Both the position numbers and the translations under genes were made by a program. This document shows, in pieces, positions 23,663 through 35,531 of a DNA stretch of 64,000 nucleotides (its first letter is position 1; each line of letters begins with the position of its first letter). Source of the DNA: Straminergon stramineum (taxonomy: Eukaryota; Streptophyta; Bryopsida; Hypnales; Calliergonaceae); assembly GCA_963920665.1 (NCBI GenBank), contig OY987264.1, forward strand, positions 26,206,906-26,270,905, given 5' to 3'. The notes under the pieces were generated by a model. The model saw nothing but the letters and a program-made list of their open reading frames with translations, was not told where the DNA came from and did not search any database.

Positions 23663-25434
23663 TGTCATTTCTAGTACAAATACCAAATTTTAGAAGAAAA
23701 AAACATTTTAATGCACATATAACTATAGGATCTTGTAGTATCCAGGTTTGAGAAGATGTGGAAAAAATTTCCACCATGTAGACTACAAGATATTAGCGTT
23801 TAAATTGACAAAAACTATTTTTTGGCCTTGCAAAACCCCAAGCAACTACACTTCAAAAGGTCAAATCATTATGAAGAAATGTCTGAAATGGTTGTAATTC
23901 TTTGGATTCATTCTTCAAGGAAAGTTTTCCATATTCTTGAAAATTTTTAGATCATTTGGAATTGTACAACATGTAGGAAAAAATTAGTTAGTAGAAAGAA
24001 ATAGAGAATGATTCAAAATACTGAATTGTTAACAATATATTTTCGGAATTGAAAAATGCCAATCCCAATGGTTGCAATGTTTTCATAGAAAATCTTCAAA
24101 TATATTTTTTATTTTTTTCCAAAAATATTGAAAATTGAGTTAAATAAAGGTCTTCAAAGTTTATTTTATAGTGGAGATTCCATAACTACCCACAAACTAT
24201 CCACAACTAAAACTTTTCTTAACTTTCATCTCACAAATCTAAATGGAATGATTCAAAGCTTTAGATGTATATATAAATTTAGAAAATCAATTTCAAATTT
24301 TTATTTTAAAAAAAAGTGATTTTTAATGTATTTTTTTTATTGCCTTAGGTGCCTGCCACTAAGTAATGAAAACTACATATCATACAATAAATTTTTAACC
24401 ATGTCTTCAAAAGTTATAAAAACTTTTAGGCCTTAAATCTACTCCTTTGGCACAGGTTGTGTGAAAATTTGAAAGAAAAAAAAAAAAAATTCCATTTGTA
24501 GTGAGCTGCCTAAAATCACTATGTTGCTAAAAAAACACCGTTTGGTCCTTTAGGGGTTAAATTTTGGGCAAGTCTATATGACTAGAGATTTTTATATTTG
24601 TGGCCCAAACTTTTACAAAAGGTGTGGACAAGGAATATATTTCATGTACACTAAATTTCACAACATTTGGAAATATGAGTCGAAAGTTTTGGCCTAATAT
24701 GTAGTTTGTTTCTCAATTCAAGTAGTCCAATCTAATATGAGAAATCACTATCTTCTAAAATAAAAATTTGAAATGGTTGTTCTACATTTAGGGTCATATA
24801 TATAATCATTCCATTTTGATCAATGAGTGAAAAGGTATAAAATGTTTTAGTTTGCACGCAATTGTAGTTTTTTCTACTCCTAAAATAAACTTTGAAGTCT
24901 TCTTTTTAACTCAATTTTCAATATTTAAAAAAAAATTGTACATTACGTGAAGATTGTTATTACCACATTACAACCATTGCGATTGACATTTTTCAATTGC
25001 ATTAATAAATTGTTAACAATTTAGTATTTTAAATCATTCTCTACTTCTACTTATTATTTTTTCCCTATAGGTTGCACAATTCCGAATGGTTTGAAGATTT
25101 GCAAGCAAATAGCCAACTTGCCTTGAAGGATGAATCTAAAGAAGAACCACCATTTTTGACATTTTTTCATTCGAATGTGACCTTGTAAAGTATGGATGAC
25201 CTTTTTTTGGCTAGGCCCCCAAAAGGATTTTTGTCACTTTAAATGCTAATATCTTGTAATGTACATAATGGAATTAAAAAAAGAAATCCACATCTTCTCA
25301 AGCTATCTTACTACAAAATCCTATGGTTCTATGTATCCAAAAATGAAATTTTTCAAAATTTTGGTACTTGTGTTAGAAATGGCAATTTATGAGAGTTTTT
25401 GGTGATAACATAGTCGAGGACCTTTAGGGGTTAA

Positions 25435-25949
25435 TTAAATTTAGAGTTGCATGTAGAACTTGCTCAATTTTCTTTTAACTAGTTACAAAATAAAATATTT
25501 TTTAGAAAAATTATAAATATGGAAAAATCAAAGCTTCAATTTTATATGAACACCAACCTTGGGATGTTGTTTTCTTGAAAATTGAAAGAAATTTGAATTA
25601 GAAGAGGAATATACAAAACAATCAAGAATCTGGTATATGGAATGCTAAACTTATCGAAATTTGATGATAAAAATATTCTATTAGAAAAAATATCACATAG
25701 AAGGTACAAGAAATTCTCCAAAATATACTAATAACAAATATTGAGCTACTAGAACTTGCTTGAAAATTGAAATAAAAGAAAAAATAAAACTATTTCTAGC
25801 ACTTCCATTTATGAAACACTAATTACTATATACATTGTATTTATGATTATTTTTGAAATTGATTTCATATAGTTTCAATCTATAGGAATGCTATGTACAT
25901 CTTAAGGGTAGAAGAGCAAGAAATTTTTTATTTTTTGTGCTTATTTTAT
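25435..25949. other. AT-rich spacer between two family-B elements
   Basis: No gene or clear repeat is supported. It may be part of the host element that carries the two convergent TE genes. Confidence 0.35.
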
Positions 25950-26870
25950 CCCCTAAAGGACCAAACAACATTTTTTTGGCAACATAGCAATTTTGGACAA
26001 CTCACTACAAATAAATTTTTTATTTTATTTCTTTAAAATTTTCTCACAAAATGTGCCCAAGGAGTAGCTTTGAGGCCCAACAATTTTTATAACTTTTGAA
26101 TACATGGTTAAAAAGTTATTGTATGATATGTAGTTTTCATTACTTGGCGAGTAGCTCAGGCATCTAAAAAATCTTCTTTAGAAATCAATTTTTTTTTAAA
26201 TACAAATTTAAAATTAGTTTCCTTCATTTATGTACACGTGGAAAGCTTTGAATCATTGCAAGTTGATTAATGAGATAAAAGTTGTGAAGAGTTTTTGTTG
26301 TGGGTAGTTATGGAATCACCATTGTGAAATAAACTTTGTAAGCCTTTATTTAACTCAATTTCAAATATTTTTGGATAAAAAGAACAACTTTAGGTGTGGA
26401 TTGTTTATCAAAACATTAAAACCATTGGGATTAACATTTTTCAATTCCGTAAATAAATTGTTATCAATTTAGTATTTTGAATCATTCTCTACTTCTTTCT
26501 ACTTACTAATTTCTTCCTATATGTTGTACAATTTCAAATGATCTGAGATTTTTCAAGCATGTATCCAACTTGCCATGAAGAAGGAATCCAAAGAGTTAGA
26601 ACCATTCTGACCATTTTTTCATAATGATCCGACCTTGTGAAAATTTTTGTAGGGCTAGGAAAAGGTTTTTTGTCACTTTAAATGCTAATATCTTGCAAGA
26701 TTCATGTTGGAAATTTCTGAATTTTTTTGACATCTTCTCAAACCTGGGTACTACAAGATCCTATGGTTATATGTGCATAAAAATGTTTTTTTTCTAAAAT
26801 TTGGTAGTTGTTCTAGAAATGGTAGTTTTGGAGCATTTTTGGTGAAAACATAGTCAAATACATTTAGGGG
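25950..26870 (+). mobile_element. Family-B TTAA element, copy f (full length)
   Basis: This 921-bp copy starts CCCCTAAAGGACCAAACAAC and ends GTCAAATACATTTAGGGG. The right flank is TTAA (26871-26874) and the left is TTAT, one change from TTAA. It is collinear with copies c and e and preserves the unoccupied TTTATTTAACTCAATTTC segment near 26345 that is split in copy a. Confidence 0.85.
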
Positions 26871-27007
26871 TTAAAAAGAAGTAGTAGTTCTAAAGCAAAT
26901 GAAAGTATATCACAAATTAAGTATGGAGCTTTGAGGGTTATAGAAATATAGTAGAACATGAGAGGGGCACTTACAATGTAGAAGACAAGGTACCAAATAT
27001 AATACTA

Positions 27008-28963
27008 TTAGTCAATGTACCGATCATGAGGACCAATGCCTTCATAACGGTGGTGAATGGCATTCCACAAGTAACGCTCCCATGTGAATGCCACACGTAA
27101 TCGTGGGGCCCGTGTGGAATGTGGATAATAAGTGAAAGTCATGGAGTCATCTACTCTACAACGTGGGGGATGGGGATGTGGGGACATGCAATCCTCAACG
27201 AAATCCCTATCAGGAAAATGAGACCAAGCAACAAAAATCCATCGACGTAGTAATGGATATCCAGTAACTATCAATCTAATGTATCTAGAATGATGCTCAA
27301 TAACAGCATGTAAAATGATGGGACTAAAAACTAGTCTCCAAGTATCACTATCACATACAACCTCTACGTAAGATCTCAGCATGTCATGACGAACATGTCG
27401 TACACTACTGAGCCGGTCATAAATAGCTCGTGCAATAGAAGTTGTAAATACTGACACTCATACATGTGGTTGAGGAATGTGCAAGGTACTGGGTAAAACA
27501 CCAGACCTACCAAATGCTTGACTTGAAGCAAGACGATGAAGAACAACATCAGAAGTACCTGATATGGATAATGGAATCCATGTAGAAGAAGGAGTCCGCA
27601 AATGAACCAAGAACCGACAAAAATATGATAAGTAGGGAAGCATTCGCCCTGACCAAAGGATGTAGCTGGCTTCAGTGAAAAAAACATCCACAACATCTGT
27701 AAAAGAGATAGAAGTCAATTCATTTAGAAAATAAGTAATAAAAAATAATGTGACCTTCAAAAATCACTAAATGATATTGAAAATGTTTTTTAAAAATAAT
27801 TTTATAATTAAGAATTGGTTTATTAAATAAATGACACCTCTTAGTGTCAAATGAAAACATTTACAATGTTGATCATTAAGTTTGAAATTGGAAGAGCATT
27901 GGCATGTGGACATATTTATATTATTAAAAAATTCTATACATGCACGAGTACATAATGGATCCATTATACTAAGCTAATAATAGGGAAGTTTGAAGCACAA
28001 ATGTTTTAGTCTCCAAAAAGTGCAAGGAAAGAAAGCATAGTAGAAATAAGTAATAGATTTTTCAAAATAAGAATGAAAAGACAATCCTATAAAAGAAATT
28101 TTTTAGTGTACACTAGAAGCCTTTGTTATAACAATCTTATATTTGAGGGGAGGCAATCATGTGTAATTGTGTCATCAATTTTTGACAAAATATTTAGGCA
28201 ATAATAGGTGAAGAAATATTTGAAACATACCTTGAATTTCATCAAGTAGTATAATGAAAGATGTTGTTGAGTAAAAGATCTCACTAGTTCTTGAATGTCG
28301 ACCTCCAGTAGTAGAATGGATAGTGTTTGGAATAATGGATCCAAATGACCTAATGTCATCTAAGGTAAGAAAAGAACGAGCTAAAATAAAAGAAACCCCA
28401 CTACCGGAATCTAAAAGGCAATGTAATACCTCGGCCACTCGTGTAAGGCCATCTAAGTGGCGATATCTGATATAAGAATTGGGCCATAAATCCAATCGAA
28501 CACCAGAAACATGTATAGAATGAGATGAAACACTGAAGTAGCGATTGCCCATGTACCAAAAGCTACACCCAGTGCCTTTCCAAATAGGGGGATGTATATC
28601 ATATGGGCCTCCTATATAAGTACCTTGGGACTCTCGAGAGGTGATAGGGATAGAAGAAGGTAAAGGCATGTGTCCCAACTCCTCCAAAGGTGGAGAAATA
28701 AGCCTCAATCCTCCATGAGCATCTACAACATGCATGCATGTCGAAACTATTAATGACCGTGGGTGATTGTAGTACCTATGAGAAGGATAGTAAATGTCAG
28801 TTAAGTCCCTATTTTGGAGCTCAACCATCACTATATAGTCCAATTGTAATGGGTGGAGTGATGTGATAATACCAAGAGACACGTAGCGTGTGCCTTGGAA
28901 GTCAAACAAAGCGGCGATAGTCATGTTCACCTCTGGATACGGCAAATGAGATAAGCTATCCAT
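27008..28963 (-). pseudogene. TE-associated gene of unknown function, broken by one TGA
   Basis: Exon 1 (28963-28231) encodes 244 aa and ends in a GTATGT donor. Exon 2 starts at 27696 after TTTTACAG, in matching phase, and stays in frame to a TAA ending at 27008. The only break is TGA at 27460-27458, after IPQPHV and before VSVFTTS. With CGA (Arg) there the product would be about 472 aa. I recognise no domain; it is rich in aromatic residues, His and Ser, with segments such as LLDSGSGVSFILARSFLTLD. It converges with the transposase gene, and most of the space between the two genes is nested insertions, so both probably came from one element. Whether the stop abolishes function is unknown. Confidence 0.55.
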
Positions 28964-29696
28964 GTTGAATGAATCCCACCCTTCCTATGCTAGATTGAAG
29001 CTTCTTGTCTTGAAGACTGCATTGAAAGAGGTGAAAATGATTTAACATACAATTAATGTCATTAGAGATAAATAATACAATTACATTTTTAAACAACATT
29101 TACACTAAAAGAGAAAATTGAGGAAGTAGACTACATACATGGTGTACAAAAGAAGCTATCACATTTTGTGAAAGAAGATGCCCTAAAAGGTGAAATAGAA
29201 AATTAGGCATTACATTAATATTATCTCATGTGCAATGAACTGACTAAATAACAATTGAAGGCACTATCAAAAATGTAGGACAAGGTAAACATCTCTTGGT
29301 AGAATATTAGTTTTCTTTTGAGAAATTAGAATTGAGAGAGAAAAAGAAAGTAGAGGTTCAAAATTATTTTCCTATTGTACCAATGTCATGTATGTTGGCT
29401 AAATATTTTTCCTAGCATGTCAACATCTTTTTGTAAAATAATTCATCATGGTTCTTGCCTTGCAACTACGGCATGACAAAATGTGAAGAACAACCCAATT
29501 GGAATTGCAATTAAAGAAAGAGCATTTACATACAATCATTACATTCAATCTTGAATTTGCCATTGAATAATACATCAATTGATAAGCTTCATGGTACATC
29601 CCTGAACCGAGAGTTTTGAAAATTGAGACCTAAGTCACCTAACCCATCACTTAAGAAGCTTTGTGATACATCAATAAGACATACTCTCTATTGGGT
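28964..29696. other. AT-rich region upstream of the minus-strand TE gene
   Basis: No frame is supported. It probably contains the promoter of the gene at 27008-28963. Confidence 0.35.
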
Positions 29697-29879
29697 CTAA
29701 ATTACAGTCCTAAATTACAGTCTTGAATCGCAGCCCTAAATTGCAGTCTTAAATTGCAATCCTAAATAGCAGTTATAAATTGCAGTCCTAAATTGCAATC
29801 CTAAATTGCAGTCCTAAATTGCAATCCTAAATTGCAGTCCTAAATTGCAGTCCTAAATTGCAATCCTGAATTGCAGTCC
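29697..29879. repeat. 13-bp minisatellite, about 14 units
   Basis: The unit CTAAATTGCAGTC is repeated head-to-tail with few changes (AATTACAG, AATAGCAG and GCAATC variants). 183 bp divided by 13 is 14 units. It is not a CRISPR array, since there are no spacers. Confidence 0.9.
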
Positions 29880-30378
29880 ATATACAAATGCAAAAAAATT
29901 TGGAAAAAGAATCACTCCATTCTAACAAAATTGACTTGAAGCACAAGGATTAGTGAACAATGTTGAATTTACAAATGTAAAATCTAGATGCATCACCCCC
30001 CTAAAACAAGGTGCAGAAAGCAACAACATAATAACAACTTTTGAAAGCACCCCCCTAAACTGAACTCCCCAAATGCAACAAAATTAGGAACAATTTTGAG
30101 AGTGGAATGCACACCTGAAATCAAGATCTGTCACAACATCTAAGGGAGAAGAAGACCTCAAGGATCGTTGGAGCTCAAGATTTGTCGCAACCGCTTCAAG
30201 TGATCTACACTCTCGCCATCCACTCAAAAAGTTGCACCCACTGTGTTGAAACCCTCGAAATTTGGATGAAGTCCAAACAAAAAAACCTATCGCACCTGTG
30301 TTTCATTAACAAAGCTGCCACTTCGATAACCTATCGCAACTACGTTTCGTAAAAAAATCGTGAACAAAGCTACCACTT

Positions 30379-30570
30379 CGGTGACCTTCTCCCGTGAATG
30401 CATGCTCTTGCAAAAGTTTATGGTGAGCATCCAAACGTCACAACCTCAAAACAGGTATACGCAACACAAAACAACGGTGACCTTCTCCTGTGAATGCAAA
30501 CTCTCGCAAAAGACTGGTGAGCACCGAGACATTGCAATCTTGAAACAGGTAGATGAAACACAAAACAAAA
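30379..30570. repeat. Two direct copies of a 96-bp segment
   Basis: CGGTGACCTTCTCCCGTGAA at 30379 recurs as CGGTGACCTTCTCCTGTGAA at 30475, and the similarity runs through AAACAGGTA and CACAAAACAA in both. A shorter related piece, AAAGCTGCCACTTCG, lies just upstream at about 30311. The overlapping open frames have no known domain. Confidence 0.7.
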
Positions 30571-31120
30571 GCTGGAGCTGTTCAACGTTCCGAGAGACTT
30601 TCAGTACCGCTACAGTAAAGAGATATTTTCTACCCGGGTGTCGAAGTTCACGGAGCGGGTGCCTAGCTTTACGAAGCAGTAATTTTTTCAACGAACTGGT
30701 AAGTTTCTGTGCTGGGGGCTCCCTCTTTCCCGGGGTGCAAAAGGGACCCCCCTGACATTGGTGAACAATGTTATGTGGGGTCTTGGCCAATCGGATGGGT
30801 TTACAGCCTGGCGATACGGCTTTCCTTGGGGCGGTCAATGTTCACGGGAAGGCTGCCTGCATATTATCTGGGAAAGCATCCTTGGGCTCCGGCGTCAGTC
30901 CCAGGTACTGAAAGGGAATTGTCCTCAGGTAAAATAAGCAGACCCATTATTATGGACTGCAGCCCAATTTGGAGCTCTACTTTTGGATCCAATTCTGATC
31001 TCTTGCAATCTAATGTAAGTAAGTTAACTTAGTTCGGTTTACTGCATAGAATGTGCAATTGGGATTCAAAGGTTGGAAATTGGGGATGAAAGGGTTGAAA
31101 TTGGATTGGAAAAGTCACCA
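30571..31120. other. GC-richer block without a supported gene
   Basis: The stretch contains CCCGGGTG and CCCGGGGTG motifs and a CCAAT-type GGTCTTGGCCAAT near 30779 that matches the one near 6249. It could be a TE end or a promoter, but no frame or RNA could be assigned. Confidence 0.3.
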
Positions 31121-31124
31121 TTAA

Positions 31125-31344
31125 ACCCTTGAAGGAAATTGGCTGATGAATGAGAGAGAGAATCATTATATATAGGACAAAAGTGCAACTATTCATCCTT
31201 GAATTTTTTGGGGGATAAGGGAAGGTCTTGTATTGTACAATAGTTTGACTTCCAATGAGTGCTTTTCGATTTTCTTAAGCCAATGACTCACACGGTACCA
31301 AAAGGGATGATTTCCACATAGGTCACCAATTTGTCCTTTAATGG
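31125..31344 (+). mobile_element. Family-A TTAA-flanked MITE, copy c
   Basis: This is a 220-bp copy flanked by TTAA at 31121-31124 and 31345-31348, starting ACCCTTGAAGG and ending GTCCTTTAATGG. It shares CAACTATTCATCCTTG, TAGTTTGACTTCCAATGAG and GATGATTTCCACAT with the other copies. Confidence 0.82.
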
Positions 31345-31352
31345 TTAATGAA

Positions 31353-31415
31353 TTCAATGCCAACTCACCCACGCATGTCACTTAACAAAAGTTGCATGGG
31401 TGAGTTGGCATTGAA
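31353..31415. repeat. Perfect 19-bp inverted repeat (hairpin)
   Basis: TTCAATGCCAACTCACCCA at 31353-31371 is the exact inverse of the sequence at 31397-31415, with a 25-bp loop. It lies immediately beside the family-A MITE. A transcript would fold into a short stem; there is no other sign of an RNA gene. Confidence 0.7.
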
Positions 31416-33985
31416 TGGCAAAGATTCATTCATTGTTTTCATTATATGAAGAGGTGCTTTTGGATTTCCATTAGAACTATGGGTAGGGAAGTAAGAGAGA
31501 CACATTAGTATCCAAATGGACAAGAATAGTCCTCCCACTAGGAACCACACTAGGAAGATATATGATATGTTTTTGCTTTGACTGCCTATATTATATTTAT
31601 TTTTTCCAACAATGAATTGGCTAAAATACATGTGAAATCCCCCTTGATTTGTTGTTCTTTCACAATTATTTTGGTGAATCCAATCAATGTATCTTTGCAC
31701 AATGGCCAATAGTTCACAATGGATTTCTTACCTTCATGGTTTCTTTACAGTGTGACCCACTTTATATAAGGTAGAAAAACCCTAAACCAAGCAAGCCCCC
31801 AACACTAAATGCTAGGAAAAAGTATAAAAACAAACTTGAAATTTCTAATGCCATGAAACTTTGTTGTGTGGTTGAATTCACACGATCAAAAGCTTGGAAT
31901 AAACCCCTGAGAGAGACGGCATCTTCTAGGTAGATTATAAATGTTTTCAAGAGCTTATTGCTAAACCTACAAGAAATTGATGATGTTCCTCCAAGTAGCT
32001 TGTAAAGCAATTTTTGTTTATTCTTCAACAATGTAACTAACATAGTTACTTGGGGCTTTAAGATTATTAATTGTGCAAGATTTTGAATAAGTTCATGTAG
32101 GGATGGGATCATGGGAAGAAAAAAACTTGCAAAAATGAAGATTTGATGTCTAGATTCTACTCATTTTATACAATAGTCTATTTTCTCTATAAAAACTCAA
32201 AATCTACATTTGCCTTCTTCCTAGGAACTCTTACGTATTGAATTCAAAATCATTAGATCACAATGTTGTAACTACCACAAATGGGCATGCAATTTAGGAT
32301 TGAAAAATGAAGAAGTGGTACAACATGAGTGAGCAATTCTTTGGGTTCAAATTGCCTCTTTTTTGAATAATTTTTGGGTGGTTTGGGGTTGTTGCATCCA
32401 CAATGATGAGTGTGCACTAATTTGATTGTGGACTTCTTCCATCTCATTTTTAGAGCTAGTCTATGGCCAAAAGTAGGACCTTACCACCTTTTTCTTTATA
32501 ACCTCAATATACAATATAATTAAAAAATTATACTTATTTAAAAAAAATTGTGTTGTTACTAGCAAGTGATGCTCCATCTTCTGATAATTTAATATTATAG
32601 ATTGCTTTGTTTTATGTAATCTTTAGTGCTTGAAATATTTGGTTGTAAGCATGTCTATCTAAGTAATGTTCCCTTCACACTTTCACCCACTTTATACACA
32701 AGTTAAATTGTTGGCTACATTTCAAAAGCAACAAAATCAACCAATTGGAAGAAGAAGAAAAGTGCTTATATAGTGTTTTCATGCTATGAGTACTAAAATG
32801 GCTTTGGAACTAGGACTATGTTTTCTATGCACATTGTGTACATAGAAAAATTATTATTTAAATGATCATTTTGAAACAAGTTCTGAAAAAAGGATTTATC
32901 TCTTTCAAAATGACTTTTGGTTAGAAGTTTAAAGTGAATAAAATTACAATTTTAAAAGAGGAATAATGTGTATAAGGTGAATTTTCTTATAGCTGGCCTT
33001 TATGTTATTAGATCAGTTTTAGTTCTAAAAATCTAAATAGAGACTCAAGGTGCCAAAAATGTTGTTTGAAAATTTTTCATATTTTAAATATATATAATAA
33101 TATTATAAAATAATTATAAAATTTTGCATTGATTTTTTTTTCTGCAACTATAGAGGAGTATTTTCTTAGCTCTAAACTATGAAAGCAAGTATGATTTTTT
33201 TATTGCATTTATACATTTTTTGTTAGTGTAACAAGCCATAAAATTATTCTTTTTGGTAGTTTCCCTAATTGAAAAAAAATATCAAGGTTTGGAAACATAA
33301 AGAATCTAAAACCTATTATAGAATCAAGAAGGATTGTACATTTCTTAAAGCCATAAGTTACAAGAAATTGTCAAAGTTGCAAAATTGTAAAATTATCAAT
33401 TGGAGTGATTGTATTTTTTGAATATCCATCATCTGAAAACACCCTCTAGTCTTTTTGACTACCATAAATGAAGAATATTTGTGAGGACCATCTGATTTGT
33501 TGATCCTCTAGAAACCTTGTCAATGATGGGGTGCTAATATACAAGCACATGAACTCAGGAGTCTCCACACCTATATTATAGGTGTCTATATTATAAAAAC
33601 CTTCCATGGTTGTATGGTATCTATTTATACCTAGGCTTAAATGCTTGCATTTTTGTGCTCTCTTGCTAGCATTGTTGTTAATAGTCACATTATTTTGACT
33701 AGAAATAGTGATAATGTTGTTGCTTACTATTAGTAGATATGGTTCAAAACATTTGGCACTAAGTTCATCCTAGCTTAGTCACAAGACCTATCCTTTGACT
33801 CATTTCAATGAAAATCCTACAAGTGTCTATTCTATTTAGTTAGTCACAATTATTTTTGACTACCAACTTTGTGGCAATAGATTCTACAATTTCATGGTCA
33901 AAGCACATGAATATTTTGACTAATTTCAATCATCATAATGTGCATGCAATTGTCCTCATTTTTTGTCCCCTAATGTGCTACTACA
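31416..33985. other. AT-rich stretch with two unassigned minus-strand frames
   Basis: Minus-strand frames at 31365-31709 (114 aa, one hydrophobic segment) and 31762-32112 (116 aa, C-terminal hydrophobic segment) lie close together, but they have no recognisable domain and no convincing splice link. I treat them as chance or decayed frames. From 32500 on nothing is supported. Confidence 0.3.
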
Positions 33986-34015
33986 AATAGTCATGAATCA
34001 TAATTCATGACTATT
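33986..34015. repeat. 30-bp palindrome with 13-bp perfect arms
   Basis: AATAGTCATGAAT, a 4-base centre, then ATTCATGACTATT. The surrounding 33.6-35.5 kb also holds many copies of the short motif TAGTCA/TGACTA, which could be subterminal repeats of an unrecognised element. Confidence 0.65.
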
Positions 34016-35531
34016 ATTGGTATTCATGGCATCACTACAACTAGTAATGACATTACTAGCTTGTAAAAAAATATACAACTAGAAGATACAATTAGAAAGA
34101 TTTCAAAATTTACATTAATGGAAAATTTTGATATGTATAAAAGCAAGTTGAAATCTTTATTCACAATGGATTTTGTCAATTGAATAGATTATAACAAACA
34201 TCATCACTTATTGGAATCTATATTATCTCGTAGAAATGTCCAAAACCTCTTAATCTAACCAAAAAAATAATTTTAATAAATTCTTGTATCTATGAAATTC
34301 CTAAGATCTATTATAGGACTCTAAATCAATAGAAATGATGTATAAACCTATGAACTACTTTTTAATATAGAAAACCAATTTAAGTCAATGTAAAAAACTT
34401 TGTTGTATACTATAAGTACATCTACATTCTACTACTTCTAAATATAAATAATATTTATACTATAATATCTACATCTAAAGCCAATCACACTTGAAATTTC
34501 ATCGAACAATGCTATAAAGGTTGAGTTGGTAAATGCAAATAACTTTTGAAAAAATAAAATAGATGTATTTGGTTTCAATAATGTCAATATATTTTATGAA
34601 AAAATGATTTACAAGAAGTTGGGAACAATTCACATTATGCCACGATAACAAGTAAATGTATTGCACCAAAGTTATTTGAAAATAATTAATTTGAAAAGTT
34701 CAACTTACATATAGAATGAGTTGGATTTTTGAATTGCAACTTTATTGCCATATTAGACTCATATGAAAACTCCAAGTAAATTTTTTTGTTTAGAAGTGAG
34801 TGCATTTAAAACTTGAAAAACAAAACAAAACAACTTCTAAATCAAATGTAATTTCTAATCCTACAAAAACATTATCACTTGCACTTTCATAAGCTTGAAG
34901 TCTAAAACCAAGCTAAAATACATTAGCAATTAAATTGCAAATTAAAAAAAATTGCTTACATTTACAACATCCTAAATCATACCAATATTGTCATTACAAA
35001 ATAAGATTTCTAATAATCATACACCCAAGCAAAATCCTTGAAACACACTTATGTATACACTAATCAAAATATGAACACAAAGTAACAAAGTTGGAAGATA
35101 AACTACAACAAGCATTCTAACCTTTAAGAGAACATGAAGTCTTCAAAGAGAGCAACAACCTCTTCACATACATAGAAAAGTAGTGCAAAAAAAGATAGTG
35201 ACATGCAAGAATGAAATGACATCTCCTCCTATAGAGAACCCTTATGCAAACCCCTAGAATGCATAGTGGCATTGAAATTTTTAGGGTTTTCTAGATTTCA
35301 GAGTTATAATGTGTAAACGATGACTAAAGTGAATATTGTCTCTATTGGTTGGTTGTTAGTAGTTAGTCACACTACAACTTTTCTTCATTGCATATAGTCA
35401 TTTGACTATTAGTAGTCTCCTTTTCTATAGAATTGGCTAATCTAGTTTATAGTGAGGTTGGTTCATTACTATGGTAAAAAAATAAATAATTTATTCAAAT
35501 GAAAACTTTTCTAATATGTAGGTCTCTTTAA
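34016..35531. other. AT-rich stretch without a supported gene
   Basis: Only scattered TAGTCA/TGACTA motifs stand out (for example 35358 and 35396). No coding or RNA feature is seen. Confidence 0.4.

Larger units (their letters stand above)
21865..24556 (-). mobile_element. Family-B TTAA element, copy d, nested in copy e
   Basis: This reversed B element starts CCCCTATAAGTATTTGACTA and ends TTTGGTCCTTTAGGGG. TTAA flanks it at 21861-21864 and 24557-24560. Another insertion (21920-23662) splits it about 55 bp from the left end, within TGTCATTTC. Taking out that insert with one 9-bp repeat leaves about 940 bp, the family length. It retains the intact GAGTTAAATAAAGG segment near 24136. Confidence 0.8.
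21821..25430 (+). mobile_element. Family-B TTAA element, copy e, outermost layer of a four-level nest
   Basis: The left end ACCCTAAAGGACCAAGATAA lies at 21821, after TTAA 21817-21820; the right end GTCGAGGACCTTTAGGGG is at 25430, before TTAA 25431-25434. Only the first 40 bp and the part from 24561 belong to this element. The middle is another B element in reverse orientation, inserted at TTAA. Taking out 21865-24560 leaves 914 bp, the same as complete copies at 12310 (912 bp) and 25950 (921 bp). The joined interior is collinear with them. The element lies directly downstream of the transposase gene. Confidence 0.8.

Noticed and set aside
29697..29879. Possible CRISPR array
   Set aside because: Units are contiguous 13-mers without spacers, and the DNA is plant nuclear.
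30360..31032. Several overlapping frames of 107-131 codons on both strands
   Set aside because: They overlap each other, cross a 96-bp tandem duplication and show no domain or splice support.
31365..32112. Two adjacent minus-strand frames with hydrophobic segments
   Set aside because: No recognisable family and no convincing intron between them; AT-rich DNA yields such hydrophobic frames by chance.
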